A DNA stretch of 23,491 bases from an uncultured Clostridia bacterium (GTDB lineage Bacteria > Bacillota > Clostridia > Christensenellales > UBA1242), in assembly GCA_944381225.1 (NCBI GenBank), contig CALWKJ010000006.1, positions 1-23,491 of the forward strand. Direction: 5' to 3'. Position numbers and translations under genes: made by a program. The notes under the pieces were generated by a model. It was not told the DNA's origin. It did no database searches and worked only from the letters and a program-made list of their open reading frames with translations. The first letter of the stretch is position 1. Each line of letters opens with the position of its first letter. Below are positions 14,388 to 20,983 of this stretch, in pieces.

Positions 14388-14416
14388 ATTTTATCACACA
14401 ACTTGTTAATAGTCAA
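14388..14416 (-). promoter_or_regulatory. Strong sigma-A promoter of the DUF4364-ABC operon
   Basis: On the minus strand TTGACT (14416-14411), a 17-nt spacer and TAAAAT (14393-14388). Only 5 nt separate the -10 box from the first possible ATG (14382), so the mRNA should begin at or next to that codon. Confidence 0.7.
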
Positions 14417-14432
14417 ATAACAAAATTTATAA

Positions 14433-14461
14433 TTTACTTTTAATTAATAAAATTTTATGAT
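14433..14461 (+). promoter_or_regulatory. Sigma-A type promoter of the 281-residue unknown gene
   Basis: TTTACT (14433-14438), a 17-nt spacer and TATGAT (14456-14461). The expected start near 14468 gives a leader of about 26 nt containing AAAGGAG. It is divergent from, and does not overlap, the DUF4364 promoter. Confidence 0.55.
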
Positions 14462-14493
14462 AATATAGGTATGTGTTGAACAAAGGAGAAAAT

Positions 14494-15339
14494 ATGCTGA
14501 GTGATAAAGCTTTAAAAGATATAAGAGCGTGCTTGTCAAGTTGTGATGAACTTATCAATGGCAGATTTATTTTTGCAGAAAATATAATAGCAAAAATTTT
14601 GCAAAATATTAGTGATTCGCCAGAGATTTATGCTCTTATAGCCGAGTGTATGAAAAATTTTAATTTTGACAAAGAATTTAACCGAGCAAAAGTAAAATTG
14701 CCAACAAAAGATGGATATTTTGTTGTTCCAGAAAGTAAGTCGATAATATTGCCTTTGGTGTTTTGCATATTGGTGGATATTAGAGATAAAAAAATAAATT
14801 TTCATGAATTTTTAAAAAATTATTTTATGAGTGAGAATTTAAGTGAATTTGAAAATTTTTCACAAACTTTAATTGTTCCATTTAAAAATGCAATTATGTA
14901 CTGTTTTGATTTAGAAGAACAAAATAATGGGCAAAATGAAAAGCAAATTAATGCTGAAAAGTTTGATATTTTTGCAAAATCAAATGTTCAGGCAAACGAT
15001 ACGACCAAACAAGATGATGAAAATGGCAAAAAACAAGAAATAGAAAAAATAAATGAAAATAATTTTAATCAAAAAGTTGCATGGTTTACTAAAGGTGTTG
15101 AAGTGATTGCAAAACAAATGATTGATGAATTGCAGTCAGATAAAAAGTTAAATAACATTTTAAAAAGTGATGCTATTTATTTATTAAATGCAATATTAAA
15201 TTGCTGTGAAACAAATGACACAAATAATCTAAGTGCTTATATAGTTGCTGTAGATTATGTATTTAAACCTATTAAATCTTTAAAATTTTTAACTAAAGAA
15301 CTAAAGTCAAAACTAATTGAATTTTATAATGAAAATTAA
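14494..15339 (+). CDS. Hypothetical protein, two helical parts joined by a polar linker
   Basis: This 281-residue soluble protein has no signal peptide or membrane segment, and I recognise no family. Residues 1-140 look mainly helical with a possible beta hairpin at 66-80 (V-K-L-P-T-K-D-G-Y-F-V-V-P-E). Residues 141-195 are a low-complexity N/K/E/Q/D linker. Residues 196-281 are a helical C-terminal part with paired cysteines (C237-C238). The start is ATG 14494, set by AAAGGAG 5-6 nt upstream; an upstream in-frame GTG at 14473 lacks one. It has its own promoter, and its TAA stop shares the four bases TTAA with the stop of convergent ylbJ. Confidence 0.7.
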   Translation: MLSDKALKDIRACLSSCDELINGRFIFAENIIAKILQNISDSPEIYALIAECMKNFNFDKEFNRAKVKLPTKDGYFVVPESKSIILPLVFCILVDIRDKKINFHEFLKNYFMSENLSEFENFSQTLIVPFKNAIMYCFDLEEQNNGQNEKQINAEKFDIFAKSNVQANDTTKQDDENGKKQEIEKINENNFNQKVAWFTKGVEVIAKQMIDELQSDKKLNNILKSDAIYLLNAILNCCETNDTNNLSAYIVAVDYVFKPIKSLKFLTKELKSKLIEFYNEN

Positions 15340-16316
15340 AAAAATATTAAGCAAAGTAAAACACAAAATAATGTTGATAAAATCATGTGTGTAAATTTTT
15401 GTTTAATAAAAAATTTATATGTTACAATGTTTTTCAAAAAAGCCATTGCTTGTAAAATTGTTGATATTCCGCCAAAAGAGATTACGGCAGAGGATAAGAT
15501 TGTTTTATATGAAAGGCTTAAATTTAAATTGCTTACAGAAAGACAGCCTTTTGTAATTTCAAAAAAACCGTCTATCATAGAAGTTGTAATCTCTTGAGGG
15601 ATGCCAATTTTTGAAAGCAAAGTTATTAGTGGATAAAATAAATTTAAACTGTTTGCAATTTCTATAACGATAAATGCAATTACCATGATGCCACCAATAA
15701 GCAAAATAGAGAAAATAGAATCTGTTACGCAAGAAGATAGAGTTGTGTCAACATTTTTAAATTTGTTTTGAGTGTTGATATTTGCATTTTCGCTTTTTAT
15801 GTTTCTATAAATAATACCATTACATATTGCACCTAAAATATGAGAAAAGTATATTATGTATGCAGATTTTATTGAGATTAACATTCCAATGCCAACGCTG
15901 CCTATTATAAACATTGGGCCAGAATTTGATGTAAATGTTATGCATTTTTTTGCTTCGGCTTGAGATATGTATTTCTGATTATATAAGTCTGCGCATAACT
16001 TACTTCCAACAGGATAACCAGTAAGTATGCTCATAAAAAAAACATATGCGCTTATTGGTGGGGCTTTATATAACTTATAAGTTATTTTTTTAAAGCATGT
16101 GGAAATATTTTCTACGTATCCCAATGATGTTAATATTTTTGTAAAAACAAAAAATGGGAACAAACTTGGTAGTAATATTTTGTACCAAATTTGAATTGCA
16201 TCCAGTGATATAAGCATATATTTTTGAGGGAAAATGATTAAAAAAGCTAAAATAAGTAATATAATTAAAGAAAGCATTATATTTTTTTTAAATATTTTTT
16301 TTGACAAATGTTGCAT
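15336..16316 (-). CDS. ylbJ: YlbJ-type (sporulation/nucleoside-recognition) integral membrane protein
   Basis: This 326-residue protein has about eight hydrophobic segments. Key stretches match YlbJ: I-L-L-P-S-L-F-P-F-F-V-F near 48-59, M-S-I-L-T-G-Y-P-V-G-S-K near 94-105 with the conserved G-Y-P-x-G, and F-T-S-N-S-G-P-M-F-I near 127-136. YlbJ belongs to the Gate/nucleoside-recognition superfamily and in spore formers is a sporulation membrane protein; its substrate is unknown. The ATG at 16316 has no SD; TATAGT lies 8 nt before it with TTCATA 18 nt further up, so transcription may start almost at the AUG. It is divergent from pta, a neighbour it also has in other Clostridia as far as I recall. 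Confidence 0.8.
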   Translation of the reverse strand: MQHLSKKIFKKNIMLSLIILLILAFLIIFPQKYMLISLDAIQIWYKILLPSLFPFFVFTKILTSLGYVENISTCFKKITYKLYKAPPISAYVFFMSILTGYPVGSKLCADLYNQKYISQAEAKKCITFTSNSGPMFIIGSVGIGMLISIKSAYIIYFSHILGAICNGIIYRNIKSENANINTQNKFKNVDTTLSSCVTDSIFSILLIGGIMVIAFIVIEIANSLNLFYPLITLLSKIGIPQEITTSMIDGFFEITKGCLSVSNLNLSLSYKTILSSAVISFGGISTILQAMAFLKNIVTYKFFIKQKFTHMILSTLFCVLLCLIFF

Positions 16317-16329
16317 TATATTGTACTAT
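16301..16329 (+). promoter_or_regulatory. Sigma-A promoter of pta-ackA
   Basis: A perfect TTGACA (16301-16306), a 17-nt spacer and TACTAT (16324-16329). The expected start is about 28 nt before the pta ATG. The -35 box and part of the spacer lie within the first codons of divergent ylbJ, so the two starts share control DNA. Confidence 0.65.
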
Positions 16330-16363
16330 ATGAAAATAGTTACTGTGGTATGAAGGGGTTAAG

Positions 16364-17341
16364 ATGAAATTTTTAAAAAAATTAATTGTTATGGCAAAAA
16401 AAAATAAAAAAAATATAGTTTTTCCCGAGGCCTCATTTAGTGATAGAATCATAAAGGCTGTTTTATATTTGAAAAAACATAAAACAGTTAACCCTATACT
16501 AATCGGAGATGAAAGTTCGCTTTTTTTGAGGAATAAAAGGCTTAAAAATTTTACAATTATAAATCCAAAAACATTTTCTCATACAAAAGAATTGGCTAAT
16601 AAATTATATGAAATTAGAGCGTCAAAAGGCATGACATTTCAACAGGCAGAAGAAACAATAATGGATCCGTTTTATTTCGCCACAATGATGGTCGAAGCTG
16701 GCTATGCAGATGGAATGGTAGGAGGAGCAGAAGTTTCAACGGCAAAAAATTTAAGACCGGCTTTACAAATATTAAAAAATGATGTTGATAATTTTGTAAA
16801 TTCATATACAATTATAGTTGGAAAAAATACTTTAACTGACAACCCGTTTTTTATGGCAGACTGTGGATTGGTTGAAAACCCATCTTCAAAACAACTTTCT
16901 ATTATAGCAAAAAGAGTTTGTGAGCAAATGAAAAAATTTACTCTATTAAATCCAAAGGTGGCTTTTTTGTCATATTCAACATATGGAAGTGCTGAAAGTG
17001 AGAATACAGCAAAAATGGCTGAAGCACAGAATGAATTTTCATCTTTGTGTCCAGATGTTCCAAGTCAGGGTGAGATACAGTTAGATGCGGCTCTAATTAA
17101 AAATGTCGCACAAATAAAATTGGGAGAAAAGGCAAAATATTATGGTGGGGCAAATGTATTAATTTTTCCAAATTTAGATTCTGCAAATATCTGCTATAAG
17201 GCTATTTCATACTTTGGAAAATTATACGCTATTGGTCCTATTACGGTTGGATTAAAAAAACCTGTGAATGATTTATCTAGAGGTGCAACAGTAAAAGACA
17301 TAATATATTTAACGGCGATTACAGCTTTGCAGTGTAAATAG
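16364..17341 (+). CDS. pta: Phosphate acetyltransferase
   Basis: Pta converts acetyl-CoA and phosphate to acetyl phosphate and CoA, the first half of the acetate pathway. The 325 residues are the normal single-domain length. Recognisable parts include I-V-F-P-E-A near 18-23, the M-D-P-F-Y-F-A-T-M-M-V-E-A-G-Y-A-D-G-M-V-G-G-A block near 100-122, F-L-S-Y-S-T-Y-G-S-A near 202-211, G-E-I-Q-L-D-A-A near 236-243 and the C-terminal A-N-V-L-I-F-P-N-L-D-S-A-N through K-P-V-N-D-L-S-R-G. ATG 16364 has AAGGGG upstream. ackA begins 37 nt downstream, so both are made from one transcript. Confidence 0.96.
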   Translation: MKFLKKLIVMAKKNKKNIVFPEASFSDRIIKAVLYLKKHKTVNPILIGDESSLFLRNKRLKNFTIINPKTFSHTKELANKLYEIRASKGMTFQQAEETIMDPFYFATMMVEAGYADGMVGGAEVSTAKNLRPALQILKNDVDNFVNSYTIIVGKNTLTDNPFFMADCGLVENPSSKQLSIIAKRVCEQMKKFTLLNPKVAFLSYSTYGSAESENTAKMAEAQNEFSSLCPDVPSQGEIQLDAALIKNVAQIKLGEKAKYYGGANVLIFPNLDSANICYKAISYFGKLYAIGPITVGLKKPVNDLSRGATVKDIIYLTAITALQCK

Positions 17342-17378
17342 CAAATAATAAAATACAAAAAATTAAGAAGGAGAAAAA

Positions 17379-18575
17379 ATGAAAGTATTAGTAGTTAATG
17401 CTGGAAGCAGTTCACTAAAATATCAATTATTTGATATGAACGGCGAAAAAGTTCTAGCAAAGGGAAATTGTGAAAAAATAGGAGCCAAAGATTCTTTTGT
17501 GAGTTACAAAGCAAATGGCAAAGAAAAGATAATAAATGTTTTTATGCCAACTCATAAAGAAGCTATGCAACAAGTAATAAAAGTTTTAACTGACAGTGAG
17601 TGTGGAGTATTAAAATCATTAGATGAAGTTGAAGCTTTTGGACATAGAGTTTTACATGGTGGAGAAATATATAAGGACTCCGTAGTTGTAGATGATGAAG
17701 TATTGAAAAATTTGGAATTATTAAAGCCACTTGGTCCACTTCATATGCCGGCAAACATTGCTGGAATAAAATCATGCATGCAAATATGCAAAAATAAACC
17801 AAATGTCGCTGTATTTGATACGGCATTTCATCAAACTATGCCAGAATATGCATATTTATACGGATTGCCATATGACGCATATAAAAATTGGAAAGTCCGA
17901 AAATATGGCTTTCATGGCACTTCTCACAAATATGTTTCAAATGAACTTGCAAAAGTTATGAACAAACCAATTGAAGAACTAAAATTAATTACAATACATC
18001 TTGGAAATGGTTCAAGCGTTTGCGCTGTTAAAAATGGGAAAAGCATAGATACGTCGATGGGCTTTACTCCACTTGAAGGACTTATAATGGGAACAAGATG
18101 TGGAGATGTTGATGCTTCTGTTTTGGAATATATAGCAGATAAAACTGGTTGGGATATACATGAAATAACAAATTACTTGAATAAAAAAAGTGGAGTTTTA
18201 GGCATAAACGGAGTTTCTGGCGACATGAGAGACAACAATGACCAAATAGAAAAAGGTAACACAAGGGCAAAATTGGTTATTGATATGCTTTCTTATAGAA
18301 TTAAAAAATTTATAGGTGCATATGCTGCTGCAATGGGAGGACTTGATGGGATAGCGTTTACTGGTGGTGTTGGCGAAAATCAAGAAGATGTTAGAGATTA
18401 TTCAACGGAAGGTTTACAATTTTTGGGAATTGAGTTGGATAAAGATAAAAATTACCATTTGCCAAGAGGAACTATTGAAGAAATATCTTCTAAAAATTCC
18501 AAAGTTAAAGTGTATAGAATACCAACAAACGAAGAACTTGTTATAGCTAGAGATTGTGTTCGACTTTGTAAATAA
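17379..18575 (+). CDS. ackA: Acetate kinase
   Basis: AckA turns acetyl phosphate and ADP into acetate and ATP, the energy-yielding step after Pta. The 398 residues are full length. Visible motifs are N-A-G-S-S-S-L-K-Y at 6-14, H-R-V-L-H-G-G near 89-95, F-D-T-A-F-H-Q near 146-152, the H179-G-T-S-H catalytic-site segment, L-G-N-G-S-S near 208-213, S-M-G-F-T-P-L-E-G-L near 226-235, R-C-G-D-V-D near 239-244 and F-T-G-G-V-G-E-N near 327-334. AGAAGGAG precedes the ATG. No terminator lies between it and rpmF, but rpmF has its own strong promoter starting 12 nt after the ackA stop. Confidence 0.97.
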   Translation: MKVLVVNAGSSSLKYQLFDMNGEKVLAKGNCEKIGAKDSFVSYKANGKEKIINVFMPTHKEAMQQVIKVLTDSECGVLKSLDEVEAFGHRVLHGGEIYKDSVVVDDEVLKNLELLKPLGPLHMPANIAGIKSCMQICKNKPNVAVFDTAFHQTMPEYAYLYGLPYDAYKNWKVRKYGFHGTSHKYVSNELAKVMNKPIEELKLITIHLGNGSSVCAVKNGKSIDTSMGFTPLEGLIMGTRCGDVDASVLEYIADKTGWDIHEITNYLNKKSGVLGINGVSGDMRDNNDQIEKGNTRAKLVIDMLSYRIKKFIGAYAAAMGGLDGIAFTGGVGENQEDVRDYSTEGLQFLGIELDKDKNYHLPRGTIEEISSKNSKVKVYRIPTNEELVIARDCVRLCK

Positions 18576-18586
18576 TAAAAAAATTG

Positions 18587-18615
18587 TTGACAACAAATGT
18601 AAATATATATATACT
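18587..18615 (+). promoter_or_regulatory. Strong sigma-A promoter of rpmF
   Basis: A perfect TTGACA (18587-18592), a 17-nt spacer and TATACT (18610-18615). It is the best promoter in the window, as suits a ribosomal protein gene. The leader is about 45 nt, with no obvious regulatory structure. Confidence 0.82.
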
Positions 18616-18667
18616 AAACAAGGTTAAAAATACTGTCTTTATGGCATGTTAAATATAGGAGGAAAAG

Positions 18668-18865
18668 ATGGCAGTCCCAAAATGTAAAGTATCTAAAGCA
18701 AGAAGAAATACAAGAAATTCAGCTAATTTTAAATCATCTACTGCAACTTTAGTTGAGTGCCCTGAATGCCACGCATTAAAACAATCTCATAAAGTATGTT
18801 TAAAATGTGGTTATTACGATGGGAAAAAAGTTTTAGAAACAGAGAAAAAATCAAAAAAAGATTAA
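18668..18865 (+). CDS. rpmF: Ribosomal protein L32 (zinc-ribbon form)
   Basis: This is a 65-residue large-subunit protein. M-A-V-P-K-C-K-V-S-K-A-R-R-N-T-R is the standard L32 start, and the zinc ribbon C31-x2-C34 ... C44-x2-C47 shows that this is the metal-binding form. A lysine-rich tail follows. AGGAGG precedes the ATG. The YceD/DUF177 gene that usually lies directly before rpmF in Bacillota is absent. A perfect terminator follows. Confidence 0.97.
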   Translation: MAVPKCKVSKARRNTRNSANFKSSTATLVECPECHALKQSHKVCLKCGYYDGKKVLETEKKSKKD

Positions 18866-18878
18866 TTAAATATTGTTT

Positions 18879-18910
18879 TAAAAACCTTATCATTAATGAT
18901 AAGGTTTTTA
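18879..18910 (+). terminator. Terminator of rpmF (perfect 16-bp palindrome)
   Basis: The bases 18879-18894 are the exact reverse complement of 18895-18910, with core ACCTTATCATT/AATGATAAGGT and a T5 run in the right arm. In RNA it would form a long stem closed by a few unpaired bases. As a palindrome it would work in either direction. Confidence 0.9.
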
Positions 18911-18987
18911 GTTAATAAATAGTTTTAAGAATTTATAAAAATGTATAATTTTTTATTTTTGTATATGAAAAATATTAAGGAGCAAAA

Positions 18988-19167
18988 AAGGATTTATTAT
19001 TCACTTTAGTAAGTGAACCGGCTAACACACAAACAACATCGATAGAATTAAATAGTTGGGGATATTTTTTAATAGGCGTAATAGTTGGGGCTATTTTAAC
19101 GGTTCTTTTAGTTTTAATAAGAAACAAAGTTAAAGACAAAAAGAGTAAAGAAGAAGATGATGATTAA
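18988..19167 (+). pseudogene. Small single-pass membrane protein ORF lacking a usable start codon
   Basis: An open frame of 59 sense codons ends with TAA at 19165-19167. It encodes a short polar N-terminus (D-L-L-F-T-L-V-S-E-P-A-N-T-Q), a hydrophobic helix of about 20 residues (G-Y-F-L-I-G-V-I-V-G-A-I-L-T-V-L-L-V-L-I) and a charged tail ending K-S-K-E-E-D-D-D. This is coherent protein sequence with the charge pattern of a single-pass membrane protein. AAGGAG (18978-18983) is placed correctly, but the codon where ATG is expected (18988-18990) reads AAG, and no ATG, GTG or TTG occurs in frame afterwards before the helix. An upstream in-frame TAA (18976-18978) closes the frame. It is a gene that lost its start, uses an odd start or a frameshift, or contains a sequence error. 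Confidence 0.55.
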
Positions 19168-19236
19168 ACTAAAAGCGATATATCTTTTTTAAAAAAATTT
19201 TGTTATACATATATATTTAAAATTTTATATTTTATT

Positions 19237-19264
19237 AGCAAGTTAGTTTATGCTTGCTTTTTTT
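19237..19264 (+). terminator. Probable terminator before plsX
   Basis: AGCAAG (19237-19242) pairs with CTTGCT (19253-19258) across a 10-nt loop, followed by a run of T's to 19264. The stem is short and the loop long, so it may be leaky. It would end transcripts of the small membrane ORF. Confidence 0.55.
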
Positions 19265-19282
19265 GTATTAGTTTAGTATACT
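19254..19282 (+). promoter_or_regulatory. Possible promoter of plsX-rnc-smc
   Basis: TTGCTT (19254-19259), a 17-nt spacer and TATACT (19277-19282). The -35 box is poor and overlaps the right arm of the preceding terminator. The expected leader is about 44 nt. Confidence 0.4.
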
Positions 19283-19332
19283 TATGTAGTTTAAACATTA
19301 TTTTATCATAAATTTAATATATGGAGAAAAAT

Positions 19333-20361
19333 ATGAAAGTAGTAATCGATGCTTTTGGTGGTGATAATGCTCCACAATGCATTATTGACGGAACTATAAT
19401 GGCTTTAAATAAGTTTAGTGACTTGAATATTGTGCTTACTGGCGACAAAGACATACTAAATGAAAAATTAAACAAGCTTGATTATGATATTAACCGGTTA
19501 GAAATTATAGATGCGAAAGAAATTATAACAAATGATGATATCCCAACCGATGCCATAAGACACAAAAAAAACTCATCTCTTGTTGTTGCGTTAGATTATT
19601 TAAAAAACAATGAAGATTGCATTGGCTTAATTAGTGCCGGCTCAACAGGAGCAGTTTTGACGGGTGGTTTTTTAAAAATTGGAAGAATGAAAGGTGTTTC
19701 TAGACCTGCTCTTGCTCCATTATTTCCAACCCAAACTGGAGGACAAGTAGTTTTGATAGATTGTGGTGCGAATGTTGATTGTAAACCAATCAATTTGTGC
19801 CATTTTGCACTTATGGGTGCAGAATATTTTAAAACGATGTTTAATGTTGACAATCCAAGAGTGGCTTTGCTTTCTAATGGAACAGAGGATAAAAAGGGGA
19901 ATGAATTAGTGAAACAAACATTTCCTCTTTTAAAAAAATTGCCTATAAATTTTGTAGGTAACATGGAAGCCAGATATTTTATGACAGGTCAATACGATGT
20001 GGTAGTTGCAGATGGATTTGCGGGCAATGTTTTGCTAAAAGCTGTTGAAGGTTCAGTTAAATTCACAACAGGCGTTATTAAATCGGCAATGATGAGTTCT
20101 TTAAAGAGCAAAATAGGAGCTTTGCTTTGCAAAAATTCATTAAAAAAAGTTAAAGATAAACTAGATTACAATAAGTATGGGGGTTCGTTTTTTGTTGGAT
20201 GCAAAAAAACAATAATAAAATCTCATGGTTCTAGTAAAGACGTAACAATTTTTGCAGCAATCGAACAAATTTTAAAACTAGAAAAAAATAAAGTTAACGA
20301 AAAAATCATGCAAAAAATTGAATCGTTGGAAACTTTAGATTTTGGAGATGTAAATGATTAA
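19333..20361 (+). CDS. plsX: Phosphate acyltransferase PlsX
   Basis: PlsX makes acyl phosphate from acyl-ACP, the first step of glycerophospholipid synthesis in most Gram-positive bacteria, acting at the inner membrane surface. The 342-residue protein begins M-K-V-V-I-D-A-F-G-G-D-N-A-P, the family's N-terminal signature, then has S-A-G-S-T-G-A-V-L-T-G-G near 99-110, D-C-G-A-N-V-D near 140-146 and D-G-F-A-G-N-V-L-L-K near 227-236. ATG 19333 is chosen because GGAG lies 6 nt upstream and because family members start at this point; an ATG 12 nt earlier has no SD. It overlaps rnc by 8 nt. The acpP gene often found between plsX and rnc is absent. Confidence 0.95.
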   Translation: MKVVIDAFGGDNAPQCIIDGTIMALNKFSDLNIVLTGDKDILNEKLNKLDYDINRLEIIDAKEIITNDDIPTDAIRHKKNSSLVVALDYLKNNEDCIGLISAGSTGAVLTGGFLKIGRMKGVSRPALAPLFPTQTGGQVVLIDCGANVDCKPINLCHFALMGAEYFKTMFNVDNPRVALLSNGTEDKKGNELVKQTFPLLKKLPINFVGNMEARYFMTGQYDVVVADGFAGNVLLKAVEGSVKFTTGVIKSAMMSSLKSKIGALLCKNSLKKVKDKLDYNKYGGSFFVGCKKTIIKSHGSSKDVTIFAAIEQILKLEKNKVNEKIMQKIESLETLDFGDVND

Positions 20362-20983
20362 GGTTGGAGATTATCAATTTAAAAATGAGCAATTTATAGT
20401 AACTGCCCTTACACATTCTTCATATAGTTCAAACAATTATGAACGTTTGGAATTTTTGGGAGATAGTATTCTTGATTTTTTAGTTGCCAAACATTTTTTT
20501 GAAGAAACAAAATTAAATGAAGGAATTTTAACAAAAATGCGTTCGCACTTTGTTTCTGAAGATAATTTGTGCAGAGTTTTTGATAACTTAAAATTAAATA
20601 ATTTAGTAAAACTGGGAAAAAGTTGCAAACAACTTACAAAATCTATAAAATGCGACGTTATAGAAGCTGTAATAGCTGCTATTTATTTAGATTCAAATCT
20701 TCTTACATGTGAAGCGTTTATTAATAAAAATATATTTTTAGACAATATAAATGAATTGGAATTGTTGGACAACAAATCAAAACTGCAGGAGATTGCACAA
20801 AGCAAAAAGCAAGTTGTTTCTTACAAGCTTTTAAAGCAAACAGGACAATCTCACGACCCTACCTTTATTGTTGAAGCTAGTGTTGGACAATTAAAAGCCA
20901 CTGCTCAAAGTGGCAACAAACAATTAGCAGAACAAATGGCTGCTAAAAAGTTACTTGAATTGATAATCAAGGAGAAAATTTAA
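20354..20983 (+). CDS. rnc: Ribonuclease III
   Basis: RNase III cleaves double-stranded RNA, including rRNA precursors. The 209-residue protein is slightly short for the family but complete. The catalytic signature N-Y-E-R-L-E-F-L-G-D-S-I-L-D supplies E30, E33 and D37, and C-D101-V-I-E104-A-V-I-A-A-I-Y-L-D supplies the second metal-binding pair. Residues about 138-207 form the double-stranded RNA-binding domain, ending in the E-Q-M-A-A-K-K-L-L helix. Its ATG lies within the last codons of plsX and its TAA shares one base with the smc ATG, so the three genes are translationally coupled. Confidence 0.95.
   Translation: MIKVGDYQFKNEQFIVTALTHSSYSSNNYERLEFLGDSILDFLVAKHFFEETKLNEGILTKMRSHFVSEDNLCRVFDNLKLNNLVKLGKSCKQLTKSIKCDVIEAVIAAIYLDSNLLTCEAFINKNIFLDNINELELLDNKSKLQEIAQSKKQVVSYKLLKQTGQSHDPTFIVEASVGQLKATAQSGNKQLAEQMAAKKLLELIIKEKI

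Noticed and set aside
18984..18990. Canonical programmed -1 frameshift heptamer in the A-run
   Set aside because: As a proven site this is not supported: the phase of the upstream 14-codon ORF gives CAA-AAA-AGG rather than the standard X-XXY-YYZ frame, and no downstream pseudoknot is visible. Kept only as an alternative in the startless-ORF finding.
19596..19964. Minus-strand ORF of 122 codons
   Set aside because: It is fully antisense to plsX, whose family identity is certain; no start signal.
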